A DNA stretch of 8,151 nucleotides from Alphaproteobacteria bacterium. Lineage in GTDB: Bacteria; Pseudomonadota; Alphaproteobacteria; Rhodospirillales; Rhodospirillaceae. Positions 1 to 7,244 of the stretch are shown here, piece after piece. The position numbers and the translations under genes were made by a program. The DNA is taken from NCBI GenBank assembly GCA_015228695.1, contig JADGDA010000105.1, forward strand, positions 1 through 8,151, in the 5' to 3' direction. The first letter of the stretch is position 1. Each line of letters begins with the position of its first letter. The notes beneath the pieces were generated by a model. The model saw only the letters and a program-made list of their open reading frames with translations. It was not told the origin of the DNA and ran no database searches.

Positions 1-486
1 GGAGGGCTTATCCCAGCCGGCCCCGCCGCCGCCCGACCTGCCGCCGCCCGTAGAGCCGGAAGGAGCCCCATAATCGCCGCCCCCACCACCGCCGCCTCCA
101 CCGTAGGAGGGGGGCGGCCCGCCGCCGTCGGAACCGCCACGGCTGTCGAGCAGGGTCAACTCACCCTTGAAACGGCTGATCACGATTTCGGTCGTGTACT
201 TCTCGGCGCCGCCCTGGTCGGTCCACTTGCGGGTTTGCAGCGATCCTTCCACATACGCCTTCGATCCCTTGCGCAGGTAGCGTTCGGCGATGTCGGCCAG
301 ATTGGGGTTGAAGATCACCACCCGGTGCCACTCGGTCTTTTCCTTCCGCTCGCCGGAGCCCTTGTCCTTCCAGCTCTCGGAGGTGGCGAGGGTGAACGTG
401 ACGATCTTGCCGCCGTCCTGACTGTGGCGCACCTCCGGGTCCTTGCCCAGGTTGCCGACGAGGATGACCTTGTTGACGCCTGCCAT
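1..486 (-). CDS. ssb: Single-stranded DNA-binding protein SSB (3' end outside window)
   Basis: SSB coats single-stranded DNA during replication, recombination and repair, and recruits partner proteins through an acidic C-terminal tip. The 162 visible residues begin MAGVNKVILVGNLGKDPEVR, a classic SSB start. An OB-fold covers roughly residues 4-113 and carries the expected DNA-stacking aromatics: Trp39, Trp53, Phe59 and Trp88 (in RKWTDQ), matching E. coli Trp40, Trp54, Phe60 and Trp88. From about residue 117 the chain becomes a Gly-rich linker, including nine consecutive glycines near 129-137. The frame is still open at base 1, so the tail and its usual DDDIPF-type tip lie beyond the window. 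The ATG at 486-484 is preceded by GGAGAAGGAAGC, a good ribosome binding site. It lies 39 bases after the binding-protein gene with no obvious terminator between, so read-through is possible. The identification is secure. Confidence 0.97.
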   Translation of the reverse strand, partial: MAGVNKVILVGNLGKDPEVRHSQDGGKIVTFTLATSESWKDKGSGERKEKTEWHRVVIFNPNLADIAERYLRKGSKAYVEGSLQTRKWTDQGGAEKYTTEIVISRFKGELTLLDSRGGSDGGGPPPSYGGGGGGGGGDYGAPSGSTGGGRSGGGGAGWDKPS

Positions 487-491
487 GCTTC

Positions 492-517
492 CTTCTCCCC
501 CTGGCTTCTCCCCGTGG
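492..517 (-). repeat. Tandem 13-bp near-perfect duplication at the ssb ribosome binding site
   Basis: Two adjacent 13-base units occupy 492-504 and 505-517 and differ at one position. On the coding strand each contains GGGGAGAAG, so the ssb leader holds two Shine-Dalgarno-like sequences. Only the copy nearer the ATG (492-504) is correctly spaced. The repeat fills most of the 39-base gap between livK and ssb, and I see no terminator hairpin there. It may be a simple slippage duplication. Any effect on translation is inference. Confidence 0.6.
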
Positions 518-525
518 CCCCCGGG

Positions 526-1620
526 CTATCGGGCGTAGTCGTACTGGCCGTCGTTCCATTCGTACACCACATAGCCGGGCGCGGTCACGTCTCCCTTGGC
601 GTCGAACCCGAGGGTGCCGAGAACGGTGTCGAATTTCCCGGCTTTAAGGGCGGCGGCCACTTTCTTGGCGTCGGTCCCGCCGGCGGTCTCCACCGCCTTC
701 TTCCAGGCCTGGATGGCGCCGTAGGTGTAGAGCGTATAGGCCTCCGGCTCGTAGCCGCCGTCGCGGAACCGCTTGACCAGGGCCGCGTTGGCGGGAATCT
801 TGCGGGGATCGGGGCTGAAGGTCATCAGGGTGCCGGCGCCGGCCTTGCCGGTGATGCCCCAGTACTCCTGGGTCACCAGCGCATCCCCGCCCAGAATGAC
901 GGTGCGGAGCCCCTGCTCCCGCATCTGGCGCACGATCAGACCGGCTTCCGGGTGATACCCGCCGAAGAAGAGGATGTCGGCGCCCGCCTGCTTGAGCTTG
1001 GTCACCAGGGCGGAATAGTCCTTCTCGCCGGGCGTGATGGTCTCGAACAAAACTTCCTTCACCCCCTTGGCGTTGAGGGTCTTTTTCGTCTCGTCGGCAA
1101 GGCCCTTCGAGTAGGACTGCTTGTCGTGGACGATGGCGACGTTCTTGCCCTTGAAATGCTCGGCGATGTAGGCCCCGGCCACCAGCCCCTGCTGATCGTC
1201 GCGCCCGCAGGTGCGGAACACGTTGCCGAACCCCTGCTCGGTCAGCAGCGGATTGGTGGAGGCGGGGGAAATCTGAAGGACGTTTTCCTCGCGGTACACC
1301 GCCGAGGCGGGAATCGACGAACCGGAACAGAAATGGCCGGCCGCGAGCACGACGCCGCGATTGACCATCTGGTTGGCCACCGCCACCGCCTGCTTGGCGT
1401 CGCAAGCGTCGTCGCCGACCTCCAGCCGGAGCTTCTGCCCCAGCACCCCACCCCCGGCGTTGATGTCGGCCACCACCGCCTCGGCGCCCCGGCGCATCTG
1501 CTCGCCGAAGGAAGCCACGCTTCCGGTCATCGGCCCGACGACGGCAATCGTGATATCGGCCCTGGCCACACCGGCCGCAAACCCCACAGCGGCCAAGGCG
1601 GCCGTCAGCGTCCTGAACAT
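526..1620 (-). CDS. livK: Branched-chain amino acid ABC transporter, periplasmic substrate-binding protein
   Basis: A 364-residue type I periplasmic binding protein of the LivJ/LivK (Leu/Ile/Val-BP) family, which captures substrate and delivers it to LivHM. Residues 1-21 form a signal peptide, MFRTLTAALAAVGFAAGVARA, with likely cleavage before DITIAVVGPMTG, a typical mature N-terminus. Family features include DDACDAKQAVAVANQMV followed by a GHFCSGSSIPAS segment. The cysteines of these two segments correspond to the disulfide of E. coli LivJ, and the Ser-rich loop contacts the ligand alpha-carboxylate and amino group in characterised members. ISPASTNPLLTEQG is also typical. The ATG at 1620-1618 is chosen because it starts the signal peptide and follows GGGGGAGGACGCG, a strong ribosome binding site. 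The open frame extends upstream, but into livF and its small neighbour. It is the last transporter gene, 62 bases after the small membrane protein gene. Exact specificity (leucine alone, broad aliphatic amino acids, or other) cannot be fixed from sequence. Confidence 0.95.
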   Translation of the reverse strand: MFRTLTAALAAVGFAAGVARADITIAVVGPMTGSVASFGEQMRRGAEAVVADINAGGGVLGQKLRLEVGDDACDAKQAVAVANQMVNRGVVLAAGHFCSGSSIPASAVYREENVLQISPASTNPLLTEQGFGNVFRTCGRDDQQGLVAGAYIAEHFKGKNVAIVHDKQSYSKGLADETKKTLNAKGVKEVLFETITPGEKDYSALVTKLKQAGADILFFGGYHPEAGLIVRQMREQGLRTVILGGDALVTQEYWGITGKAGAGTLMTFSPDPRKIPANAALVKRFRDGGYEPEAYTLYTYGAIQAWKKAVETAGGTDAKKVAAALKAGKFDTVLGTLGFDAKGDVTAPGYVVYEWNDGQYDYAR

Positions 1621-1634
1621 CGCGTCCTCCCCCA

Positions 1635-1662
1635 AGAATAGAGTATCGCGGAAGAATGTCAT
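1635..1662 (-). promoter_or_regulatory. Candidate sigma-70-like promoter for livK
   Basis: In the 62-base gap before livK, the coding strand reads ATGACA (1662-1657), a 16-base spacer, then TATTCT (1640-1635). These match TTGACA at 5 of 6 and TATAAT at 4 of 6 positions. Initiation would fall at the G-run next to the ribosome binding site, giving a very short leader. Binding-protein genes are often expressed above their permease genes, so a separate promoter is plausible. This is a pattern match only. Confidence 0.3.
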
Positions 1663-1682
1663 GGGCACCCACCGCAACTCCA

Positions 1683-2036
1683 TCAAAATGTGCGCTCCCT
1701 CCCCTTCTCCCTCCACGAAAACGGCCCCGACCGCTCGTAGAGCCAGGGGTATTGCCGGGTCATCCCACGGGCCAGGGTCAGCCGGTGAGCGGTCAGTCCG
1801 ATCGCCAGCAGCACCGCCGAATCGACGGCGAATCCGGGAAGGGAGAGAGGGTTCCCACCGAACAGGGCGAAGACGAAGAACCTGTCGGCGGCCCCGAGAA
1901 GGATCGCATAGGGAATCACCTGCCACGCGGGCTTCCAGACCTGGGCGACCGCCTGTCCGGTCATGAAGGCGATCCACCCCGCGACCACCACGGTGAACCC
2001 GAGAAAGACCGGCCACGACGACCCCAGCGCGCTCAT
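1683..2036 (-). CDS. Small three-helix membrane protein encoded with the Liv transporter (DUF6867-like)
   Basis: A 117-residue protein with three hydrophobic segments near residues 9-31, 38-60 and 69-88, followed by a polar tail containing LTLARGMTRQYPWLYER. I recall small proteins with this MTGQA, AWQVIPY, AADR and QYPWLYER pattern downstream of livF in alphaproteobacterial liv operons, annotated as a domain of unknown function (DUF6867, from memory and not checked). The ATG at 2036-2034 overlaps the livF stop in an ATGA arrangement and is preceded by a G-run ending GGAGCC, so translational coupling to livF is expected. It ends 62 bases before livK. It contains no ATP-binding or permease signature, so it is not a canonical transporter subunit. 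A helper or stabilising role for the LivHMGF complex is inferred from position alone. Confidence 0.85.
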   Translation of the reverse strand: MSALGSSWPVFLGFTVVVAGWIAFMTGQAVAQVWKPAWQVIPYAILLGAADRFFVFALFGGNPLSLPGFAVDSAVLLAIGLTAHRLTLARGMTRQYPWLYERSGPFSWREKGRERTF

Positions 2037-2743
2037 GGCTCCCCCCCCAGATAGGCGGCGCGCACCTCCGGGTCGGCGAGGAGTTCCGAGCCGCTTCCGG
2101 ACAGGGTGATGAGGCCGTTGACCATGACATAGCCGCGATGGGCCAGCCCGAGCGCGTGGTGGGCGTTCTGCTCCACCAGGAGAACGGTGACGCCGTCCGC
2201 TTCGTTGATCTCGCGGATCACCCGGAAGATCTGGCGCGAAATCAGCGGCGCCAGCCCGAGGGAGGGTTCGTCCAGGAGCAACAGGCGGGGACGGCCCATC
2301 AGGGCGCGGCCGATCGCCAGCATCTGCTGCTCACCTCCGGACAGGGTTCCGGCCCTCTGATCGCTGCGGCCGGCCAGAACGGGAAACAGCGCCATCACCC
2401 GGTCCATGTCCTCGGAAAAATGGCGGCGCCCGTGCGCCAGTTCCCCCATTTGCAGGTTTTCGCGCACGGTCATGCGCGGAAACACCCGCCGTCCCTCCGG
2501 AGCCTGGGCGATCCCCCGGCGGACGATTTCGTGGGTCGGCATCCGGGTGATGTCCTCTCCGTCGAAACGGATGGTTCCCTGCCGCGCGGAAGGCTGGCCG
2601 CAGAGGGTCATCAGCAGGGTGGACTTACCCGCGCCGTTGGCCCCGATCAAGGCGACAACCTCCCCCGCCTCGATCCGCAGGGAAACGCCGCGCAGGGCTT
2701 CGATCGGCCCGTAAGAGGCATGAACGCCGGAAACCTCAAGCAC
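2033..2743 (-). CDS. livF: Branched-chain amino acid ABC transporter ATP-binding protein LivF
   Basis: One of the two cytoplasmic ATPases that drive LivHM. The 236-residue product matches the usual LivF length (237 in E. coli). All nucleotide-binding motifs are present: Walker A GANGAGKS (34-41), Q-loop Gln80 in IAQAPEGRRVFPRMTVREN, signature LSGGEQQ (134-140), Walker B RLLLLDEP (153-160) with catalytic Glu159, and VLLVEQN at the switch position, where LivF proteins typically carry Gln instead of His. I chose the GTG at 2743-2741 because LEVSGVHASYG follows directly, as in the family. The upstream ATG at 2851 would add 36 residues read out of the end of livG with no family counterpart. The start overlaps the livG stop by 8 bases and sits in a purine-rich GGGGAGGCGGGG context. 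Its own stop overlaps the next gene by 4 bases. Confidence 0.95.
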   Translation of the reverse strand: MLEVSGVHASYGPIEALRGVSLRIEAGEVVALIGANGAGKSTLLMTLCGQPSARQGTIRFDGEDITRMPTHEIVRRGIAQAPEGRRVFPRMTVRENLQMGELAHGRRHFSEDMDRVMALFPVLAGRSDQRAGTLSGGEQQMLAIGRALMGRPRLLLLDEPSLGLAPLISRQIFRVIREINEADGVTVLLVEQNAHHALGLAHRGYVMVNGLITLSGSGSELLADPEVRAAYLGGEP

Positions 2744-3565
2744 CCCCCGCCTCCCCTTCCTCCCCATCCTCCTCCTCGCCCAGATAGGCGTGGATGACGG
2801 CCGGATTGGAACGGACCTCGGCGGGCGTGCCCTCCGCGATCTTGCGCCCATGGTCGAGCACCACGACGTGGTCGGAAATCCCCATCACCACGCTCATGTC
2901 GTGCTCGATCAGCAGCAGGGAGACCCTCTCCTCCGCCCGGATGTCGAGCAGGAGCCGGTTCAGTTCCGCGGACTCGCTGGCGTTCAGCCCCGCCGCAGGC
3001 TCGTCCAGGCACAGGAGAACCGGGCGCAGGCACATGGCCCGGGCGATCTCCAGCCGCCTCTGATCCCCATACGGCAAGGTCCCCGCCTCCCTGTCGGCCC
3101 GATGGGAGAGCCCTATCTTATCAAGCCAATATTTTGAGAATTCAACGGCTTCTCTCTCTGCCCTCCCATAACGCCTCACCCCGAGAAGACCGGCGAGCGA
3201 CCACAGGGAAGCCCGCATCAACCGCCTGTGCTGCGCCACCAGCAGATTTTCCAGCACCGAGAGGCGGGCGAACAGGCGAATGTTCTGGAAGGTGCGGGCG
3301 ACCTGGGCTTCGCCGGCCACCCGGTGGCCGTCCATGCGCTCCAGCAGCAGGGGTCCCTTGTCCGGATGGTGCAGGGTCAGACGGCCCACGGGGGGCCGGT
3401 AGAAGCCGGTCAGGCAGTTGAACACGGTCGTCTTTCCCGCGCCGTTGGGGCCGATCAGGGCGGTGATCCCGCCCCGGCGCGCGACGAAGGACAGGCCGTC
3501 CACCGCCCTCACCCCTCCGAACCCCATGGACAGGTGCTCGACCTCCAGGAGCGGCGAGGCTCCCG

Positions 3566-3569
<4 letters not shown>
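2736..3569 (-). CDS. livG: Branched-chain amino acid ABC transporter ATP-binding protein LivG
   Basis: The second transporter ATPase, 277 residues. Motifs in order: Walker A GPNGAGKT (40-47), Q-loop Gln95 in ARTFQNIRLF, the LivG-type signature LPYGDQRRLEIARA (165-178), Walker B VLLCLDEP (184-191) with Glu190, and switch His223 in LLIEHDMSVVM. The helical insert between Q-loop and signature, and the ending AVIHAYLG followed by an acidic tail, fit LivG rather than LivF. The ATG at 3569-3567 overlaps the livM stop as ATGA and follows a GGGGGGCGG ribosome-binding context. The open frame upstream lies inside livM and is not expected to be used. One oddity is codons 132-152 (3114-3176), which use rare AGG, AGA, AGA, AAA and ATA codons and are visibly AT-richer than the rest of the gene. 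The encoded residues still look normal for the family. Confidence 0.95.
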
Positions 3570-4816
<1,247 letters not shown>

Positions 4817-4825
4817 GTTCAGATT

Positions 4826-5188
4826 TTACACATCGTCCGGCACCGTCAAGACGACCTTATCAATCTTTGCTTCGCCATGAGCATCAAATTTTCCGGAAAA
4901 AACGCCGTTAATATGACCTGCGTCTTTGTATGAAATCCCATCATCGTCCGTGTACGAAAAAACAACATTTACAATAAGGAGACCAGAAAAATCGTCTCTA
5001 TTCAAGGTTATCGCATGCGACTTCGCGTTAACAGCAACAACCTCAACACCTTCAGAAATTTTCTGCACCGTCCCCCAGGCCTCAGTTTTCGTTACATCGT
5101 AGGCTGATACGGCATCAAGAACCTTGGAGATGCTATCCTCATTCGCATTTCCGTCCGTGCTGCTGGCCGCCCCACGACTCTTAGTCAT
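4826..5188 (-). CDS. Unrecognised 120-residue acidic protein coupled to the FRG-domain gene
   Basis: I do not recognise this protein family. The product is 120 residues with no signal peptide or membrane segment. A Ser/Asn/Asp-rich, probably flexible N-terminus (about 1-17) precedes a short helix-like stretch (about 18-32). The rest alternates in a beta-rich pattern, including FSGLLIVNVVFSY (67-79), a DDDG turn (81-84) and GVFSGKFDAHGEAKIDKVVL (95-114). By count it has 19 acidic against 11 Lys/Arg residues. The ATG at 5188-5186 overlaps the FRG gene's stop as ATGA and follows AGGGGT at a suitable distance, so I prefer it to an ATG at 5221 that would add 11 residues and a longer overlap. Codon use is AT-rich like the FRG gene and unlike the Liv genes. 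Coupling suggests it is produced with, and may bind or control, the FRG protein (inference). Its TAA lies 9 bases before livM. Confidence 0.8.
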   Translation of the reverse strand: MTKSRGAASSTDGNANEDSISKVLDAVSAYDVTKTEAWGTVQKISEGVEVVAVNAKSHAITLNRDDFSGLLIVNVVFSYTDDDGISYKDAGHINGVFSGKFDAHGEAKIDKVVLTVPDDV

Positions 5189-5871
5189 CTTAATACCCCT
5201 AACCCGCGGATGGATCGGCAAAGACCATCGATATCAGCAAAAATGAACGCTTCATCAACTCCTAACAACGCCAACTTGCTCAAAAAAACGTGTTTGTGCT
5301 TGCCCTCTATGTCGAACGATATTCTACCAAGGTTTTTCGGAGGTGTCCACGCATTAGTCTGGTATGGGTGTACCGTAAATACACCACGTTGAGATACAAT
5401 CCTCTTACTCACGGCACTTGGAGAAAACAAGAGCACTTTATTAATTTTGAAAGGGTCTGGGAAATTATTTCCGTAAACATCAAGCGTAGGAGGTTGAATG
5501 ATCGACGTAATACGGCCACGCGCGTTCTTCTGATCGGCCGCAGCAAAGAAAGCAGCAACAAGAGGGTTGTATGTCCAATCCAGAAGGCGAGTAGGAATCC
5601 CGTGATGTTGTGCAAGAGCAAGTATATCCCACACGTCATACGTCTGAACGTCTGCGAACGAACGTACGCGCTGCCGAAACTCAGCGAACAAATCTTTTTC
5701 AATGTCTTCGTTGTAGTTTTTTATGCGATAAACACTTGGTCTTAGATTGTACGAATCACTTGGAACACCACGCCACAATCTATTCTGAGCCGCATTATTA
5801 TCAACGAAGGAGCGAAAATCGCGCCACGCCTTGTTTGCTAACGAGTGCTCTGTCAGTTTTCCTCTCGCCAT
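5185..5871 (-). CDS. FRG-domain protein
   Basis: A 228-residue soluble protein consisting almost entirely of an FRG domain, a family named for a conserved aromatic-Arg-Gly motif whose biochemical role is not established to my knowledge. Visible family features in order are LWRGVPSDSYNLRPSVYR (32-49, with Trp in place of the usual Phe/Tyr), an acidic helix EKDLFAEFRQRVRSF (58-72), the core LAQHHGIPTRLLDWTYNPLV (86-105) followed by AAFFAAAD, RIVSQRGVFTVHP (157-169), and the C-terminal LLGVDEAFIFADIDGLCRSI (202-221), equivalent to the usual LFPDLDGL segment. The domain looks complete. The ATG at 5871-5869 has a modest GGGGATAGATC leader and lies 54 bases after livH. It ends in an ATGA overlap with the acidic orphan. 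Low GC and codon use mark it as foreign to the operon. FRG proteins are often found in accessory and defence-rich loci, so an effector role is possible but unproven. Confidence 0.9.
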   Translation of the reverse strand: MARGKLTEHSLANKAWRDFRSFVDNNAAQNRLWRGVPSDSYNLRPSVYRIKNYNEDIEKDLFAEFRQRVRSFADVQTYDVWDILALAQHHGIPTRLLDWTYNPLVAAFFAAADQKNARGRITSIIQPPTLDVYGNNFPDPFKINKVLLFSPSAVSKRIVSQRGVFTVHPYQTNAWTPPKNLGRISFDIEGKHKHVFLSKLALLGVDEAFIFADIDGLCRSIRGLGVLR

Positions 5872-5925
5872 GATCTATCCCCGCACGCCACCCGATACGT
5901 AACGTAGCAACCTCGGTCGTCGCCT

Positions 5926-6840
5926 TCAAACCTTTTCCACCTCGGGGTGGCCGAGGAGGCCGGTGGGACGGAAGATCAGCACCAGGACCAGAATGCCGAA
6001 GGTCGCCACGTCCTTGTATTCAAGGGTGAAATAGGCCGACCAGAAGGACTCGATCAATCCGATCAGGAACCCGCCCAGCATCGCCCCCGGCAACGAGCCG
6101 ATCCCCCCCAGCACCGCCGCCGTGAACGCCTTGATCCCGGCGAGGAACCCGATATAGAAATCGATGACACCGTACTGGAGCGTCACCATGAGCCCGGCCA
6201 CCGCCGCCAGGGCGGCCCCGATGACGAAGGTCAGGCTGATGGTCCTGTCCACGTCGACCCCGACCAGCGAGGCCATCACCGGGTCCTGCTCGCAGGCCCG
6301 TTGCCGCCGTCCGAGGGGGGTCCGGGTGATCAGCCATGTGAATCCGGCCATCAGGACCACCGTCATCACCCAGATGGCGATCTGGAGATAGCTGATCGAG
6401 ACCGAGAACCCGTCCGCCTCCATCACCGTGAATCCGCCGGTGATGATCGGCTGAAGCGGCTTGACGCGGGCGCCTTGGGTGATCTGGACGAAGTTTTGCA
6501 GGGCGATGGACATGCCGATGGCCGAAATCAGCGGCGCCAGCCGGAACGAGCCCCGCAAAGGCCTGTAGGCCAGCCTCTCCAGCGCCCAGCCGTAGGCCGC
6601 CGTGACCACCATGGACACCAGCAGCATGGCCAGCAACGCCAGGGGCACCGAAGCCACCCCCAGCGCATCCAGGGCCAGATAGGTGATGACCGAGAGGAAG
6701 GCGCCGATCATGTAGATTTCGCCGTGGGCGAAATTGATCATGCCGACGATGCCGTAGACCATCGTGTACCCGATGGCGATCAACCCATAGATCGCCCCCA
6801 GGGTCAGACCATTGATCGTCTGCTGTACGAAATACGCCAC
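5926..6840 (-). CDS. livH: Branched-chain amino acid ABC transporter permease LivH
   Basis: A 304-residue polytopic inner-membrane permease, close to the 308 of E. coli LivH, that partners LivM. The start MAYFVQQTINGLTLGAIYGL, then IAIGYTMVYGIVGMINFAHG, is the family hallmark, followed by RPLRGSFRLAPLISAIGMSI, the cytoplasmic coupling region TPLGRRQRACEQDPVMASLV, GVDVDRTISLTFVIGAALA, IKAFTAAVLGGIGSLPGAM and FRPTGLLG near the end. Translation starts at a GTG (6840-6838), preceded by nine consecutive G residues and AGCCGCC. This places a G-rich ribosome binding site at the right distance but inside a homopolymer run. It is the first transporter gene, 47 bases after the ferredoxin gene, with no clear promoter or terminator between them. 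Its usual partner livM is displaced downstream by about 1.1 kb of AT-richer sequence holding two unrelated genes. LivH itself appears intact to its C-terminus. Confidence 0.95.
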   Translation of the reverse strand: MAYFVQQTINGLTLGAIYGLIAIGYTMVYGIVGMINFAHGEIYMIGAFLSVITYLALDALGVASVPLALLAMLLVSMVVTAAYGWALERLAYRPLRGSFRLAPLISAIGMSIALQNFVQITQGARVKPLQPIITGGFTVMEADGFSVSISYLQIAIWVMTVVLMAGFTWLITRTPLGRRQRACEQDPVMASLVGVDVDRTISLTFVIGAALAAVAGLMVTLQYGVIDFYIGFLAGIKAFTAAVLGGIGSLPGAMLGGFLIGLIESFWSAYFTLEYKDVATFGILVLVLIFRPTGLLGHPEVEKV

Positions 6841-6887
6841 GGCGGCTCCCCCCCCCTCGCGGTCCCCCCGGAGTCACGGCCCCGGCG

Positions 6888-7217
6888 TCAGGCCCGGTTG
6901 AGCAGCAGGCGGTCCACGATCTTGCCGTCGATGAAATGGCTCTGGATGATCTCGTCGATATCGACCTTGTTTTCGAAGTGGTACCAGGCGCCCTCGGGAT
7001 AAACCACCATCACCGGCCCGGCGTTGCACGCGCCCAGGCAGGACGCGGTTCCGGCCCGCACGTCGGCCAGTTCGAGCCCCATCACCTTTTCCCAGAGGTA
7101 ATTGATCAGCTCGCCCGAGCCCCGTCCTCCGCAGCTCGGCCGGGGATGGGTCGGCGGACGCTCGGTGGTGCAGCAGAAGACGTGATATTTGACGACCTGT
7201 GCCAGTCCTTCGCTCAT
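6888..7217 (-). CDS. Thioredoxin-like [2Fe-2S] ferredoxin
   Basis: A 109-residue protein of the thioredoxin-fold [2Fe-2S] ferredoxin family (Aquifex type, related to the NuoE ferredoxin domain). Diagnostic segments are YHVFCCTTERPPTHPRPSCG, GTASCLGACNAGPVMVVYPE and GAWY, followed by an ENKVDIDEIIQSHFIDGKIV tail. The four cluster ligands are most likely Cys16, Cys29, Cys60 and Cys64. The 13- and 4-residue outer spacings match the family, and Cys15 is an extra neighbouring cysteine. It is probably a cytoplasmic electron carrier, but its redox partners cannot be inferred here. The ATG at 7217-7215 follows AAAGGACCGACT, a good ribosome binding site, and lies 27 bases after dnaE, so the two may be co-transcribed. 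The gap contains GAACGTTC, a perfect 8-base palindrome at 7239-7246 that overlaps the dnaE stop and is probably incidental. Confidence 0.93.
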   Translation of the reverse strand: MSEGLAQVVKYHVFCCTTERPPTHPRPSCGGRGSGELINYLWEKVMGLELADVRAGTASCLGACNAGPVMVVYPEGAWYHFENKVDIDEIIQSHFIDGKIVDRLLLNRA

Positions 7218-7244
7218 AGTCGGTCCTTTCAGGATTTCGAACGT

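Larger units (their letters stand above)
4817..5925 (-). other. Putative horizontally acquired two-gene insert between livH and livM
   Basis: About 1.1 kb separates livH from livM, which are normally adjacent in liv operons. Hand counts give 26/60 G+C at 4981-5040 and 25/60 at 5401-5460, against 43/60 at 4621-4680 in livM. The drop is abrupt next to the livM start. On the livH side the 54-base spacer is again GC-rich near 5880-5925, so the true edge is probably within about 5872-5925. I see no transposase, integrase, tRNA, terminal inverted repeats or convincing target-site duplication. Both inserted genes point the same way as the operon and no Liv frame is broken. The spacer has an 11-base dyad (TACGTAACGTA, 5896-5906) of unknown meaning. 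Outer edges are approximate. Confidence 0.75.

Noticed and set aside
40..125. CCGCC/ACC-rich repeat-like stretch near the start of the window
   Set aside because: It is the codon pattern of the SSB glycine-rich linker, not an independent repeat array or CRISPR.
235..1641. Long plus-strand open frame (468 codons) opposite ssb and livK
   Set aside because: It lies antisense to two recognised genes, its product is low-complexity Gly/Val/His-rich with no family resemblance, and long antisense frames are expected at this GC content.
1621..2130. N-terminal extension of the binding-protein frame up to 2130
   Set aside because: The extension overlaps the small membrane protein and livF, and the signal peptide and strong ribosome binding site fix the start at 1620.
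5189..5221. Earlier ATG for the acidic orphan, adding MPIHPRVRGIK
   Set aside because: The ATG at 5188 has an ATGA overlap and an AGGGGT site, while the earlier one would overlap the FRG gene by 37 bases. It cannot be fully excluded.
5290..5745. Plus-strand 151-codon frame inside the AT-richer insert
   Set aside because: The opposite strand here encodes a complete FRG domain with all family motifs. This frame shows no recognisable features.
5880..5930. Weak promoter-like pair (TTGAAG-17-TACGTT) before the FRG gene
   Set aside because: The -10 matches at only three positions and the -35 overlaps the livH stop, so it is too weak to list as a feature.
6841..6887. Terminator hairpin between the ferredoxin gene and livH
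   Set aside because: The best stem is a four-base CCGG pairing with a ten-base loop and no following T-run.
5947..7002. Plus-strand open frame (351 codons) opposite livH and the end of the ferredoxin gene
   Set aside because: It is antisense to a clearly recognised permease and its translation is a charged, low-complexity shadow with no family features.
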